NCBI RefSeq assembly: GCF_947172395.1
Contig: NC_069085.1
Span: forward strand, 1,768,112 to 1,832,111
Direction: 5' to 3'
DNA: 64,000 bases
Source: Bicyclus anynana
Lineage: Eukaryota; Arthropoda; Insecta; Lepidoptera; Nymphalidae
Position 1 is the stretch's first letter; every line of letters begins with the position of its first letter. Below are positions 46,264-57,522 of this stretch, piece by piece. A program made the translations under genes and the position numbers. The notes beneath the pieces were generated by a model. That model was given only the letters and a program-made list of their open reading frames with translations, ran no database searches and was not told the DNA's origin.

Positions 46264-46980
46264 AATACTTACGAGTTTATACCTATGTATTACGTAGGAT
46301 ATCCTTAAAACAAGAGTGAACAGTCATTTTTAAGCAAGCGAGTTCCACTTCAGCAGGCTAGTTCACTAACTTTGACGTATCTTAGTTGACATAATTATTA
46401 CGAAATTGAGATTCTAGGTAACAAATGTCATCATGCTTACTAACAACACTTCGTGGATATCATACAGTAGGTAAATGACATTTCTCAGTTGTATTGATAT
46501 TTTTTTTAAAAGTTGATAGTAAAGACCAAATTAGAGAATAGGTCAGCTGGTCAAGCGCGAGTCTTTATGTATTATGAACGATAATAATATATAAATATAT
46601 ATTATACTCGAATGACTCTGTGATTTCGGCAAACGTTTAATGGCGTATTTATTGGACGTTTCTATACGAACAAAGCATAGATATCACGAGCCTATTAGTA
46701 AAGTACGAGAGACATCGAAGCGTCTATTGTAGCAATAATAATAATAACGTTTGTTACAATGGATATTTCTTTTATATATCGTCACCAATTCATAGTTTAG
46801 GAGTCACGGAAAAAAGTCGTGACCGTGGATGCGCTTTTTGTGTGACCGAGGCGAGTGACCGCATTGCTTTCTTAAAATGGTCACAGTGTAAATAAAACCG
46901 AAGTACTTGTAATAGTTGTTCTTCGGTTAAATATTAAAATAGTTTACACTGTTCTTTTCCTCGTACGTACTACTGACTAG

Positions 46981-47016
46981 AAAAAATACGAACTTAGAAT
47001 AAAGTTCGTATTTTTT
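46981..47016. repeat. Short perfect hairpin, 15-bp arms
   Basis: AAAAAATACGAACTT (46981-46995) and AAGTTCGTATTTTTT (47002-47016) pair exactly around AGAATA. It lies directly before a SINE family C head, so it may be part of the old insertion site. Confidence 0.8.
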
Positions 47017-47021
47017 TTAAA

Positions 47022-47090
47022 CGTCTCGTGGGTCCAGTGATTAGCCTATACCGCTCGTGAGGTGTTTGGTTCGAGATTTTATTACTTCCA
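47022..47090 (+). repeat. SINE family C tRNA-like head fragment
   Basis: CGTCTCGTGGGTCCAGTGAT and GGTGTTTGGTTCGAGATTTT resemble the A- and B-box parts of the family C head at 21384. The body that should follow is displaced to 47455. Confidence 0.5.
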
Positions 47091-47454
47091 AGAAATAGGG
47101 TATTGACTAGGTATAGTTCACTCATATCTTTAATATAAACAATTTTAATTTCGCATAGTACCTACGTGGAATAATCCGAAATATATCGATATTAATTAAT
47201 AAAAGTTAAGGGTTTCATAAAAAACTTAATTTCAAAATCATGTATTTTTTTTAAATTTTCCAAAAGTCAAAAACGCTACCGTCTATTTTGTGAAATAATT
47301 ATAGACTATCATGGCCGATAACGCTTTGGCTCGTATTGTCTAAAAAATTCGAAAACTAAAATTTTCATGTACACGTCTCTTGATATATGAATATGATTTT
47401 TTTTCAATCTAGTAGAACAATGATGAGCTAAGACCATTTAAAAATAATTGTCAA

Positions 47455-47692
47455 CTAGCCTATACTCACTAGCAGCTAGGAGTTGGGTCCCCGTGCCTCG
47501 GAGAGCACGTTAAGCCGTCTGTTGACATTGACATCTGATACTGGAAGTGGTGGTTAGAGAATTAAACTTTTACACCCTAAGTCAGTGAGCCAACTCGCAT
47601 TGGAACTACGTGTAGGGACGATAGTTCCATTTACTCCTGTCTCCCATAAGGCCTTGCCCTATGGTAGGCCGTTCAAATAGGATGATGTTTAT
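47455..47692 (+). repeat. SINE family C body
   Basis: GCCTCGGAGAGCACGTTAAG + CCGTC, TTGACATCTGATACTGG, CCCATAAGGCC and GGCCGTTCAAATAGGATGAT match the family C body at 21384-21730 and 55300. Confidence 0.75.
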
Positions 47693-48139
47693 TTTTTGAG
47701 ATTTTCTTCAATAATATCCAATTTTTGAATAAAATTCGATCAACGATACGTTGTTGATATAAACCCTATGCTTTCCATCTCGATAGTTGGTCCGCCACAA
47801 CCACCCGATTTACCAGACAAATTGTGCACTCATATTAAATAACTCTTATCAGTTAATAGGCTGAAGCAGCTGAAGTATTTTCGGAGATCATTCAAAAAAC
47901 AGATAAAATTAATATTTTTTTTATATTATTTATTTTATCTATGTCGCTACATATTTTTATGGTGTGTTAATGTTATTTAGTTAATTGTATACTTACAAGT
48001 ACATTTAATTAAAAAGTGTTACCGATTTTCTCAAAGACTGCATTTAACCCCCAAATACACCCTCAACAAAGAGGTATTGCATCTAAGAGATTGTACTTAA
48101 CCCTCCGCACACAAAGGGACCATACATGAAAAGCGTTCG

Positions 48140-48300
48140 AAAATGGAACGTGTATAGTTTAAACCTCGCGGACTGCTTTTGACAGTTGACAGTTTTCACT
48201 GTCAAAACGCGGGCGACAATCGAACTACGCATAACCCTTAGTCGTGGGGTGCGTCAAATTTCTCTCGTCGCGGGGTTACGCGCGATTATGTTTATTGAAA
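48140..48300. promoter_or_regulatory. CpG-containing island with a TTTTGACAGT dyad
   Basis: TTTTGACAGT and ACTGTCAAAA flank TGACAGTTTTC at about 48177-48207, followed by CpG-rich sequence (CGGGCGACAATCG, CGTCGCGGGGTTACGCGCG). No repeat family recognised. A regulatory role is speculative. Confidence 0.25.
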
Positions 48301-48446
48301 GATGCCGCTTTTTATGGGGTTATTGAATTTTAAAAGGGATGTCTTGTGGCTGCATATTGTATGCGGGCTTTGGTGGGTCTTACTGACCCGGGCTTACTTG
48401 ATTGAACGGTTTCGATACTAAGTTTAATTTTTAATTTTATAGTTTA

Positions 48447-48655
48447 CTAGCAGACGCTCGCAACTCCGTTCGCGTAAAAATTCTATTTTTTCCAAATCCC
48501 ACGGGGACCATCACTTTTCATACATTTTCTGGATGGATGGAATAACACATAGAAGGATAGCCTGTGTTAATCCAGGATAATCAATATTTCAAAATCGGTT
48601 TAGTACTTGAGGCGTAGAGGAGTAACAAACATGCACATAAAATATTAGCGTGGTT
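48447..48655 (+). repeat. GGACGCCCGCGACTT-type repeat
   Basis: CTAGCAGACGCTCGCAACTC, CCAAATCCCACGGGGACC, CTGTGTTAATCCAGG, CAAAATCGGTTTAG and GAGTAACAAACATGC follow the same order as the copy at 1783. Confidence 0.75.
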
Positions 48656-48659
48656 TTGT

Positions 48660-48870
48660 TTGATCATCATCATCAATAGAAGTCGATGGACTTGCACTGC
48701 TGGATTTAGCCCTTTTGTAAAGACTATCAAACACCATGGTCTTGTGCCGACCGCATCCAGCGGCACCCCGTCACCCGTTTAATGTCAACGATCTACCTAG
48801 ACGGGTTGACCAACGCAACGCTTTTTGTTGAAGGTCGTCATTGGGACGCCAACGTCCATCGGCTGTTTGA
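48660..48870 (-). pseudogene. RTE-class LINE 3' fragment, minus strand
   Basis: The reversed ATC tail (ATCATCATCATC) is followed by AAGTCGATGGACTTGCACTG and CCAACGTCCATCGGCTG, the same family as 41384 with an internal deletion. It directly abuts the preceding repeat. Confidence 0.8.
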
Positions 48871-49478
48871 ACTTCTTGTTTCTAACTATTCATTATGTTA
48901 TTGGGTTTTCTTTCAAGAAAATTTTAATATCAGGATGTAATTTAGAAGAATTAATTGGAGTTAGCGATGTTGGTATACTCCAGTGCCTCGTTGAGCTTAT
49001 AAAGTCGTCATTTGAAAATTGGGATCTAACACCCACATCTTGACTTTGACTTTTTAATAATGCCTGGTCCTAGATTTCGAATGTTATAAAAGTTCGGGAC
49101 ATATTTGGTTCTAATATCTATTGTAAGCTGTATTATATCACGAGGCAGACAATGTAAAGCCACATTACCGCGTCGAGTATAATAAACTTTGCATAAAACA
49201 ATTAAAACTATAAAAAAATCTATTAAACCATACAGCATTCCCTCTCGCCCCACTTTTATTTCCACCATAAATTCGCGTCGGCAATTAAGCTAAAAGCCAT
49301 TGCGCATAGTGTGTGGCGGCCCTTAGTTAAGGGTCGCGCACACGTGTCGACCACGCCTTCGTTTAGACCGCAGGGACAAAGTTGTAACACCTCGTGGGGT
49401 ACAAGCTAATTTGTTTTAGAAAGACGTTAATATGCAAACCGGAAAATGTTATATAAGTTTTTCCGGCTTATTTCTTCA

Positions 49479-49682
49479 CTAGCTGACGCCGCACGGTTTC
49501 ACCCGCGTGGTTTCCGTTCCCGTAGGAATATGGGGGTAATATGTAGCCTATAACCTTCCTCGATAAATGGGCTATCCAACACTGAAAGAATTTTTTAAAT
49601 CGGATCAGTAGTTCCTAAGATTAGCGCGTTCAATCAAACAAACAAACAAACAAACTCTTCCCCTTTATAATATTAGTATAGA
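49479..49682 (+). repeat. Repeat with CTAGCTGACGCCGCACGG start and CAAA tail
   Basis: CCGTTCCCGTAGGAATATGG, ATAAATGGGCTATC, AACACTGAAAGAATTTTT, AGATTAGCGCGTTCAA and (CAAA)n are shared in the same order with 53177-53361. Typical short lepidopteran interspersed repeat of uncertain class. Confidence 0.8.
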
Positions 49683-50124
49683 TAATAGAAGTTATTTTTA
49701 TCAATGTTTTTTTTTTAGTTTTGACTATCAAAATTATTGGATAATGGTGATATTAATTAGTAGAAAATTAAAAATTAAAGTTACTAGGGTTCTAGACGCT
49801 TGCTACCAGAAGACCCCACAACAAAGTCAGATAGGATTTTTCTTATTTATTTAGTTTATCACCATTTAGCAATAGGTATCTAAGTTTAAAAAAAATAATA
49901 ATAAAAATTGAGATTTTTTAAATCTAGATGTAAAAACAACCAAAAGAGCAACAAAAGCTTTTTTTATATTTTATTTATCAAAGTAGCCAGTCATATATAT
50001 ACCTAGTGCGTTTTATTTCCAAACTTAAAACAGGATAACCAAAGCAGTCTTATCCTTCTGACATTTCTCTCAATATGTTCAAAGTTTTTATTAAGCCTTA
50101 TAGAAAAGTCATATTATGGTGTTA

Positions 50125-50330
50125 ATCCTACTAATATTATAACGCGTTTGTACGGATGTTTGTTACTCTTTAACGCTGCGACCACTGAACCAATTTGGCT
50201 GAAATTTGGTATAGAAATAGATATCTTTTAAAAAAACCGCATCAAAATCCGTTGCGTAGTTTTAAAGATTTAAGCAAACATAGGGACAGAGAAAGCGACT
50301 TTGTTTTATACTATGTAGTGATTACCTTTC
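50125..50330 (+). repeat. Interspersed repeat relic
   Basis: CTAATATTATAACGCGTTTG, GTTACTCTTTAACGCTGCGA and CTGAAATTTGGTATAGAAAT resemble the reversed interior of the GGACGCCCGCGACTT family (CAAATTTCAGCCAAATCGG, GTAGTTGCGGCGTTAAAGAG in the 1783 copy). Confidence 0.6.
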
Positions 50331-50499
50331 GAAAGAGCTTGTAAACTAAAGTCTAATTGAAATAAATGAATATTGACTATTGGCAATGCAGAAGTCGGTA
50401 GGTACTGCATACAAAATATAACGAGAAATAAATGCGTTAAGAGATAAATTTATTATCCGACTAATATTTTGATCGGAATTACATAATATTAGTGGGGAT

Positions 50500-50625
50500 G
50501 GTGGTGAAAACCGTCAATTTTGGTCAAACTACCCTCCTGATTGGCGGTGGGCGGGGATGAAGTGTGTCGCGACCCCGCTTGCCGGCACGTGCCCGCCGCG
50601 TGTGGAGCGACCCTTTAAGTACTAC
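50500..50625. promoter_or_regulatory. GC-rich island with E-box-like site
   Basis: GATTGGCGGTGGGCGGGG, an inverted CCAAT box next to a GC-box-like run, is followed by GCCGGCACGTGCCCGCC (a CACGTG core with extended dyad symmetry). No open exon: each frame is interrupted. Confidence 0.35.
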
Positions 50626-50869
50626 TTAGTTCGTGCATTGATTTTTAACATTATTTGATATTTCTATACGTGGACTTTGTAACGTGTAAGTCACGTATTA
50701 CAAAGTTTATGTATGTGTAAATTTTGTTCATCATGTTTAGGTTAATGTTTGTTTAGATTTTTTGTGCAAAGGACAAGCCTACATTTTTGTGCATTTTCAA
50801 AATAAAGCCTCTATTTCGGCCCCATAACCTATATTAAAAATTAGATGCATCACTAGCAAGGAGATGTTT

Positions 50870-51130
50870 TTTTTTACATTATATAGGCTAGCGCTTGGCA
50901 GCAATCATGCTTGATAGTAAGCGATGATGCAGCCTATGGTGGAACGCGCTTGCCTAGAAGATGCCTATTCACTCTTGACTTGAATATACCCATGTTGTAG
51001 GTGGTAGGGAAAACGGAAGCTGGAAGGGCATTCCATAATTTCGCAGTGCGGATTAGGAACGAATAACCGAAACGCTTCGTATACCTGTATCGATAGACCT
51101 TTAACAGTATAAGAAGGTACATACCTACAT
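50870..51130 (-). pseudogene. LINE ORF2 C-terminal relic, minus strand
   Basis: The minus strand encodes FLIRTAKLWNALPASVFPTT followed by YNMGIFKSRVNRHLLGKR. This is the motif (PRTAKLWNSLP..VFP..YN...FKS.VNR.L) that ends the second ORF of many insect non-LTR elements. Two overlapping frames share the sequence, so at least one frameshift exists upstream. A shorter copy is at 54650. Confidence 0.8.
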
Positions 51131-51182
51131 TTCACAGTAAGATTGGTACGCAATTACCTACACCATGCATCTGATGAAATCA

Positions 51183-51509
51183 TCTCTACTATATAAAAAT
51201 AAGTCGGGTTTTCCTTCCTGACGCTATAACTCCAGAACGAACTAACCGATTTCCACGATTTTGCATTCGTTGGAAAGAAAGAAAGAAAGAAAATTCAGGA
51301 AAAATTTCAACTTAGGGTAGGGTTAGGGTAGGGTAGGGGTAGGGGTAGGGTAGGAGTAGGGTAGGGGTAGGGTAGGGGTAGGTGTAGGGTATGGGTAGGG
51401 ATAGGGTAGGGGTGGGTACAAGTAGGGAAGGTGTAGGGTTGGAGTAGGGTATGTAAGGGTATGGAAGAAGTGCACTAAAGTCAAAGCGAAGCTTGACCGG
51501 GTCTGCTAG
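51183..51509 (+). mobile_element. Helitron-like non-autonomous element with GTAGGG array
   Basis: The left end begins TCTCTACTATATAAAAATAA, then CTCCAGAACGAACTAACCGA, a GAAA run and a (GGGGTA)n/(GGGTA)n array at 51311-51470. The right end GACCGGGTCTGCTAG is followed by T, matching the Helitron CTRR-T end rule. The 72-codon frame over the array is a repeat artefact. Confidence 0.6.
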
Positions 51510-51864
51510 TGGTTTTATACATTTTTCCACTTGCTCCTAAACTATACTCCTAATACGTATCAGCTAAAGTTACATACAATACACCTCAGAACATAACTAA
51601 TATTTGCTTACAACATTCTGTTCTCTTTTGAGTTAATAAAGCTTTTGTTTGAACGTCTTTGTACAATAGATATTTTTATGCTTTCAATGTATTAAACGTT
51701 GTTATTTCCATACTGAAGGTACAGTCACTAGTAAAAGTGTTAGATACGAGTATATATTATTGAAAATTTCATCGACATTTATACTATCGTACTCACTGCT
51801 AAAAGGCTCAACGTTTAAACCAACATCCTGGTTGGATGAAAAATTGGAGATCGTCAGATTCATC

Positions 51865-52157
51865 GCCGCGATAGCCCAGTGGATATAACCTCTGCCTACG
51901 ATTCCGGAGGGCGTAGGTTCGAATCCGGTACGGGGCATGCACCTCCAACTTTTCAGTTGTGTGCATTTTAAGAAATTAAATATCACGTGTCTCAAACGGT
52001 GAAGGAAAACATCGTGAGGAAACCTACACACCAGAGAATTTTCTTAATTCTCTGCGTGTGTGAAGTCTGCCAATACTATTGGCCTAACCCCTCTCATTCT
52101 GAGAGGAGACTCGAGATCAGCAGTGAGCCAAATATGGGCTGATAATGATGATGATGA
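51865..52157 (+). repeat. SINE family B, most complete copy
   Basis: The tRNA-like head GCCGCGATAGCCCAGTGGAT with B box AGGTTCGAATCCGGTACGG is followed by CATGCACCTCCAACTTTTCA, AAATATCACGTGTCTCAAAC, CATCGTGAGGAAACC, CTCATTCTGAGAGGAGAC and a GATAATGATGATGATGA tail. The minus-strand 109-codon frame over it is spurious. Confidence 0.88.
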
Positions 52158-52659
52158 ATTATTTCATCTAGAGTCACTACCACCGGTTCTCAGGTACACG
52201 GACGTGTACTTGTCTTTTCAAAAAGTTCTTATATTTCTTATTTAAAGGTTCCTTGAAATCATATGATTTGATTTGATAAAAAAAAACCATTACTATTATT
52301 ATTAAATTTTAGTAAGCGATCGTTTTGAATATTTTATTTATTTACTCGATAACAGGGGATACAATTTTATGAACATTCTAATTAATTTTAATATACCTGA
52401 AAAGGATTTTCATTTTGATTGTACATTTTTAACAAATAGCTCCCAAAGTTGACACAGATGTATTGAAATATGTTCGATTTAAATCCAGGCACGAATAAAA
52501 TACAATGTCTGTTACTATCTTTAGATCTTTTCTTTATACCTACCTTTTCAATATATTGCGATAGATTACGTCGATGTTCTTTCATTACAATGATAAAATT
52601 GCAGTTTACTTCATTCTCTTAAATTATTACCGGAAGTAATTATTACCGGAGTCAAACAG

Positions 52660-52995
52660 CACTAGCGGTCGATGGAACGAGCTATGTTTCTGTATCTCTA
52701 CGTGATCGAATCAGAAATGAGGAGATCCGCAGAAGAATCAAAGTCACTGACATAGCTCAATGAGTCCCGAAGCTGAAATGGCAATGGGCGAGACACATAC
52801 TTCAAAAAGCCGATGGACATTGGAGTCCCAAGGTGCCGATATAGCGACCTCGCATTAGAAAATGCAGTGTTGGTCGACTCTCCCACCAGGTGGACTGACA
52901 ACATCAAGCGAGTCGCAGGGATTCGCTGGATGCAGGCGGATCAGAATCGTGATGTTTGGAAGTCAGTGGACGTCCAACGGCTGACATGATAATGT
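52660..52995 (+). pseudogene. RTE-class LINE 3' fragment, plus strand
   Basis: GATGGAACGAGCTATGTTTC, GATCGAATCAGAAATGAGGA, AAAGTCACTGACATAGCTCA and GATGGACATTGGAGTCCCAA correspond to MERAM, RDRIRNEE, KVTDIA and DGHWSPK of the element. They are followed by GTGGACTGACAACATCAAGC and the tail GTGGACGTCCAACGGCTG. It retains the RRRIKVTDIA segment deleted from the 41384 copy. Confidence 0.85.
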
Positions 52996-53176
52996 AGATG
53001 ATGATTACCGGAAGGGCTGGTCTCTAAGCATAATCATTTCAATTGCTTTAAGTAAATAGATGCATATCTACATAACGGTATACATAATAGATCGATGATT
53101 AAAAATCGCTCTTAAAAGAATAACAAAATTAAGTTGTTCCTCACTATATGAATTTCATTACCATGTTATAGGTAGA

Positions 53177-53361
53177 CTAGCTGGATCCGCGTGGTTCCCG
53201 TTCCCGTAGGAAAACGGGGATAATAAAAAATCCTCGTTAAATGGGCTATCTAACACTTAAAGAATTTTTCAAATCGGACCAGTAGATCCTGAGATTAGCG
53301 CGTTCAATCAAACAAACAAACAAAACAAACAAACTCTTCAGCTGTATATATTAGTATAGAT
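53177..53361 (+). repeat. Repeat with CAAA tail, second copy
   Basis: Begins CTAGCTGGATCCGCGTGG and shares CCGTTCCCGTAGGAAAACGG, AATGGGCTATCTAACACT, GAGATTAGCGCGTTCAATC and a CAAA array with 49479-49682, with small internal deletions. Confidence 0.8.
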
Positions 53362-54649
53362 TATACGGAAATCCTCAATGCGGGAGTCCAATTTATACCA
53401 ACTTGACCATTTTTGAAAAACCTGATTCTGACGAGGAGACTCTCAGCTACATACAGCTGAAGATACTCGTATCTTTACATTTTTCCATAATGATGAAAAA
53501 TATTTCTGACACAAAAGTTATAATTGACCAATTCATTTAACTTAGTATAAATTTTATAAACTTCTAAATCTATTCTGCATGAGGGCTTTAAAAACATGTT
53601 TTTATTTTATGAATTTTAGACTGGGGTAAATGAAGAGGAATTTAACTTCTTTTTCGAATTTACTTAAGATTCACTTTTAATAATAGCGTGTTTGCATCGC
53701 ATACGACTCGTATTAGGTTCTCGTATCGTAATAGTACGAGCACTACGCAGGTACCTACTGTATGAGTTGTTATATCAGGTGCATGTTTTATTACGACATT
53801 ACTTAAATATGGGTTAGTTTCAATTAATTTTGTCTCGAAATGGCGAAAACCGGGCTGATAGAGGTCTAATAAAAGCTCTCGCAAGTTTTAAACCAAGTCC
53901 TTCATCTTTCATACTACAAACTTAAAATTTGGCAGGAAGGTAGTTTATAGTTGGTGGATATCCTTGACAAACCAATTTTGTGACAGGGCCGGATTAAGGT
54001 GGTCTAAAGGCTCTCGGCTCTCTCTTTATACTTGAAATTTGACAGGAAAAAAAATTTAAAAAGCTCTTGAAAAAAGCAGAGAAAGATCAGAGGAAATATT
54101 TCCATTTTACCACAGAACATTAATACACCGGTAACATAGACACTCTTTTGTTATTTAAAACCTACCTCACGTTTTTGAGAAGAACAAAACCATAATTATT
54201 TTGTAACTTGTACCTATAACATCCAAAAATTAAATGGTAATACAATGGAAATACAAAACAGATATTCGTGTGACGTTCTTTCTTATTCAATTTCCTTATC
54301 CGTTGTTTAATTAATAATATTTAAATTATACTCACACATATATTTCCTTTCAACTTAAATAAATATTAACAATAAATTAACATAATATAAAGGTCACACA
54401 CATGTTTTTCATTGGGTCATTGTCTCTATAACATGAAGAATGAGGCAATTTACGCGAAACAGAAAATAAACTGAATTTATATCTGATACTGTTATTGTTA
54501 ATTGTAAGTTGTTACCAGTTATGTAAACATAAAACATTTGTTATTGTCACTTTAGTATGGTAAAATGTATAAGGTACCATACCTTATAGCCTAGAGGTAA
54601 TTTTGTTGCTGTTTTATTTTTTTAATATGGAATGAGCTCGCGCTTGACG

Positions 54650-54745
54650 TGTAAATGTGGTCTAAGGTGGAACGCGCTTGTCTAGAAGATGCCTATTCAC
54701 TCTCTTCTTAAAAATGCTCAGGTTGTAAGAATTAGGAAACACTGA
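54650..54745 (-). mobile_element. Short LINE relic, same family as 50870
   Basis: GGTGGAACGCGCTTGTCTAG + AAGATGCCTATTCACTCT is nearly identical to the 50938-50980 segment of the larger fragment, in the same orientation. Confidence 0.75.
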
Positions 54746-54768
54746 CGTCGGGGGAGAGTTCTATGCCC

Positions 54769-54979
54769 TAGACCTGGCTGGTGGGAGGCTTCGGCCGTGG
54801 CTAGTTACCACCCTACCGGCAAAGACGTACGGCCAAGCGATTTAGCGTTCCGGTACGATGCCGTGTAGAAACCGAAAGGGGTGTGGATTTTCATCCCGCT
54901 TCCATCTTAGACTGCATCATCACTTACCATCAGGTGAGATTGTAGTCAAGGGCTAACTTGTAAAGAATAAAAAAAAAAA
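54769..54979 (+). repeat. SINE family A, 5'-truncated
   Basis: GACCTGGCTGGTGGGAGGCT, GGCAAAGACGTACGGCCAAG, GATGCCGTGTAGAAACCG, CATCATCACTTACCATCAGG and an A-rich tail. The tRNA-like head and the CCTCCTCCTAACAAGTTAACC block are missing. Confidence 0.88.
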
Positions 54980-55244
54980 CCCTAGCCGTGCATATAAGTA
55001 ACGAAGAAACAAATCGCTTCGTTCGAATTCTAGGAATGTCAATGAACGTAATCATTACCCGGTGGCAAATGGTGAAGGTGGTGGTAGCTCAAATAGCTCG
55101 TGTTGAAAATTAACAGGCGTTTTTTTCAATACTATAGTGATGATACAATTACTACTTATTTTTTAAGTTCAAATAACATAACGTCAGAGGGGGAATAGGG
55201 AATAGCCATCTATACATAGGTAGTTCACTTTAGTTAATTTCACT

Positions 55245-55352
55245 TCGAATCGCTAGGGTTCGAGTTCTAGGTCGGCCTATGAAATTTGGTAGTGATAAAG
55301 CCCGCATGCCTCGGAGAGCACGTTAGGCCGTCGATTACGATCATGACGGATT
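55245..55352 (+). repeat. SINE family C fragment
   Basis: AGGGTTCGAGTTCTAGGTCG (B-box region), GCATGCCTCGGAGAGCACGT and TAGGCCGTCGATTACG match family C, lacking the A-box half and the 3' end. Confidence 0.7.
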
Positions 55353-55801
55353 GAACCCAAGACCTCCTGGGTGGATAATTTTGATTCCCCTAGACACTTC
55401 TATCTACAGAGTATTTCGTATACCTACAGAACTTTTCTAGTCTAGAAGTTATTTCTACGAAAAAGTGAATTGACATTATAAAAGGCCAGAATTATCACAT
55501 ACGACACGCAATACGACAAAAGATTTTGGGCTCGGCTTCATTATACGCAATTCATACTCCACCACAGGGCTTTATTGTAGAAACATGCGGTTAATTTTAC
55601 CATATTTCCAGCATAGAAAAAATGTTCTCGTATTGCCGATTAGCACAGCAAAATCTTTTATTACCTACTGTAGAAAATATCTATACTACTTGTATACCAT
55701 AAATAATGTAGGTATGTTTGTTTGTAACGCTTGTAGGTACGTAAATGTAGTCAGTCTTATGAAAAGTGGTTATAAAATAAAACTATAATAATTTACTATG
55801 T

Positions 55802-55845
55802 AACCACTCTAGGAATGTTTATAAACCACTCTAGGAATGTTTATA
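55802..55845 (+). repeat. Perfect tandem duplication, 22-bp unit
   Basis: AACCACTCTAGGAATGTTTA + TA is repeated twice without change (55802-55823, 55824-55845). A recent slippage or repair event. Confidence 0.9.
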
Positions 55846-55974
55846 AAAAAAATTAATTACTTATTTATTTTAATTGTTATTTAGAATAATAGTTAAATTG
55901 GCATAACTCTTGCTTGATGAATTATATTTTATGTAATATTTACGGTATTTAATAAGAATAATTGCCCCAACAAA

Positions 55975-56130
55975 CGATACATGCGTCTTCCATCTCCTAC
56001 GTCTAACGCGCGACTGTCATGTAAATGCCGTCACGTGACCGGAAGTCGATCGGCGCGGGGTGGGGCTTCCGGCGGCGCACGCGATTGGTCACTTCCGTTC
56101 AGCTACAAACTACCGATATCGGTATAATAT
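55975..56130. promoter_or_regulatory. Compact promoter-like CpG island
   Basis: In 100 bp it holds GTCACGTGAC (palindromic E-box, 56030-56039) overlapping CCGGAAGT (ETS type, 56039-56046). CTTCCGG (56066-56072), ATTGG (inverted CCAAT, 56084-56088) and ACTTCCG (56091-56097) follow, then the palindrome TACCGATATCGGTA (56111-56124). This combination typifies broad housekeeping promoters and strong enhancers. No open exon follows on either side that I can recognise. Confidence 0.5.
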
Positions 56131-56639
56131 GGTAATCGTGATGAGGCGATTTATTAGATTATGGTCGTGAATTAGGGAAGGGACTTGGAGTAATGGGAAT
56201 TTTGGATTTTTTGGAATATAATCTTTTTCTTTTATTTTACACGCAAATTTTATATCTATAAGGGATAATTCAATCCGTATAAATTCGTTTTTTTAATAAC
56301 CTACCCAAAAATATAATTATGTAGATATTTACTTAAATGGCGAAAGCCCCATACAAAGGGGATCAATAGGCTTGCACATGCAAAAATATACATTTTACTT
56401 ATAACACAATCACATACATTACCTTACCTTACCTTACACATACCAACTAAAATATTCACACATAGAGTTTGAATCAGAAATTTACTGCGATTTTTAAAAT
56501 TTATTAAAAAAACTTTGTAAAAAACTATTCAAGTTTTTATTGAAAGCAATCTTCAAGCTTATTAAAAAAAATAGTTAATTTAAAATTTGACAAGATTATG
56601 TTTAATTTTATTTATTTATTACATTATTATTGAAAAATG

Positions 56640-56905
56640 TTTAAAGAAAGAAAGAAACGTTTATTCATCAAATAACATCAAAAATACATATTAATATGGG
56701 TACTCTCTGAGAGCTGAAGCTTACAGCTGGCCCATTCTGGAGAAGAGTAGCTCTGGACAGGAAGCACTGGCGGGAGCTGGAGGAGGCCTTTGCCATGAGA
56801 TTAGGGACATCATTTAATTGTACAAAATCTTCATTAATAAAGGCGATTTTATTTTCTTTATTTATTTTATTTCGTATCTGTTGGCTATCTCTATATTCAC
56901 TATCC
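56640..56905 (-). mobile_element. Possible LINE 3' end, minus strand
   Basis: Begins with GAAAGAAAGAAACGTTTATT, a reversed A-rich tail form common at 3' ends of lepidopteran LINE copies. A minus-strand 79-codon frame (LMAKASSSSRQCFLSRATLL) spans it, but I recognise no polymerase or endonuclease motif. It could be 3' UTR sequence. Confidence 0.4.
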
Positions 56906-57119
56906 ACAAATAAATAATTTATATGCGTTTTGTCAGATTTTAGAAGTACGACGTTTGCTAATCAATCACTTTAGCCATGGTTTGTTAGCCTCGACCCTGT
57001 AAGTGGGGTGAGTTTGCCATGAATTTGCAAAATTTATGCGACGTCACGCAGTCCAGCCAGTAGTGTTGTTTTAGTTTTAGTCTGACTACAGATAAATTTA
57101 GTCAGTATCATAATTATCA

Positions 57120-57215
57120 GACTACTTTAACAGCCCACTACATCGCTAGACCTCGTTAGTAGATTGGATATGGAGCTTAGACCCACAACGCTGTTTTAAT
57201 ACGGGTAATGATGAT
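57120..57215 (+). repeat. SINE family C 3' relic
   Basis: GGATATGGAGCTTAGACCCA and CAACGCTGTTTTAATACGGG correspond, in reverse order, to GTGGGTCTAAGCTCCAT and CTGCTTTAAAGCAGCGTGG of the 21384 copy, so the orientation is uncertain. Confidence 0.4.
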
Positions 57216-57496
57216 AATGTTCTTTAATGATCACTATTAGGTGTTAATGATAATGATCAAGACCGTCGGATTGACGTGCTTTCCGAGGCACGGAAGTGTT
57301 ACACCACGTTTTTCCAATTCCGGAAAATTCCCTAGAAGACAGAAAGTTCAGCCTTTCATACCCGCTAATGATTTTCCGTACTTTGTTTTTTTCTCTTTTT
57401 TTTTTGTTATTTTTTTTAATATTCTTTAAGTAATAATAACCAATGCACAGTAAAACCAACTGTGGTTTGTTTTGCATTATGGTTAAGCTTGTAGAA

Positions 57497-57522
57497 TAAT
57501 AAATAAATAAATAAATAAATAA
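57497..57522 (+). repeat. AATA microsatellite
   Basis: About six AAAT/AATA units. It causes a run of FIYLFIY in a minus-strand frame that is not a gene. Confidence 0.85.

Noticed and set aside
50500..50625. Possible C-terminal Sox exon in a GC-rich block
   Set aside because: All frames carry stops and no Gly/Ala/Pro/Tyr-rich SoxB2 C-terminal sequence can be read after a suitable acceptor.
51702..52031. 109-codon minus-strand open frame
   Set aside because: More than half of it is the reverse of a SINE family B copy, so it is a shadow of a repeat.
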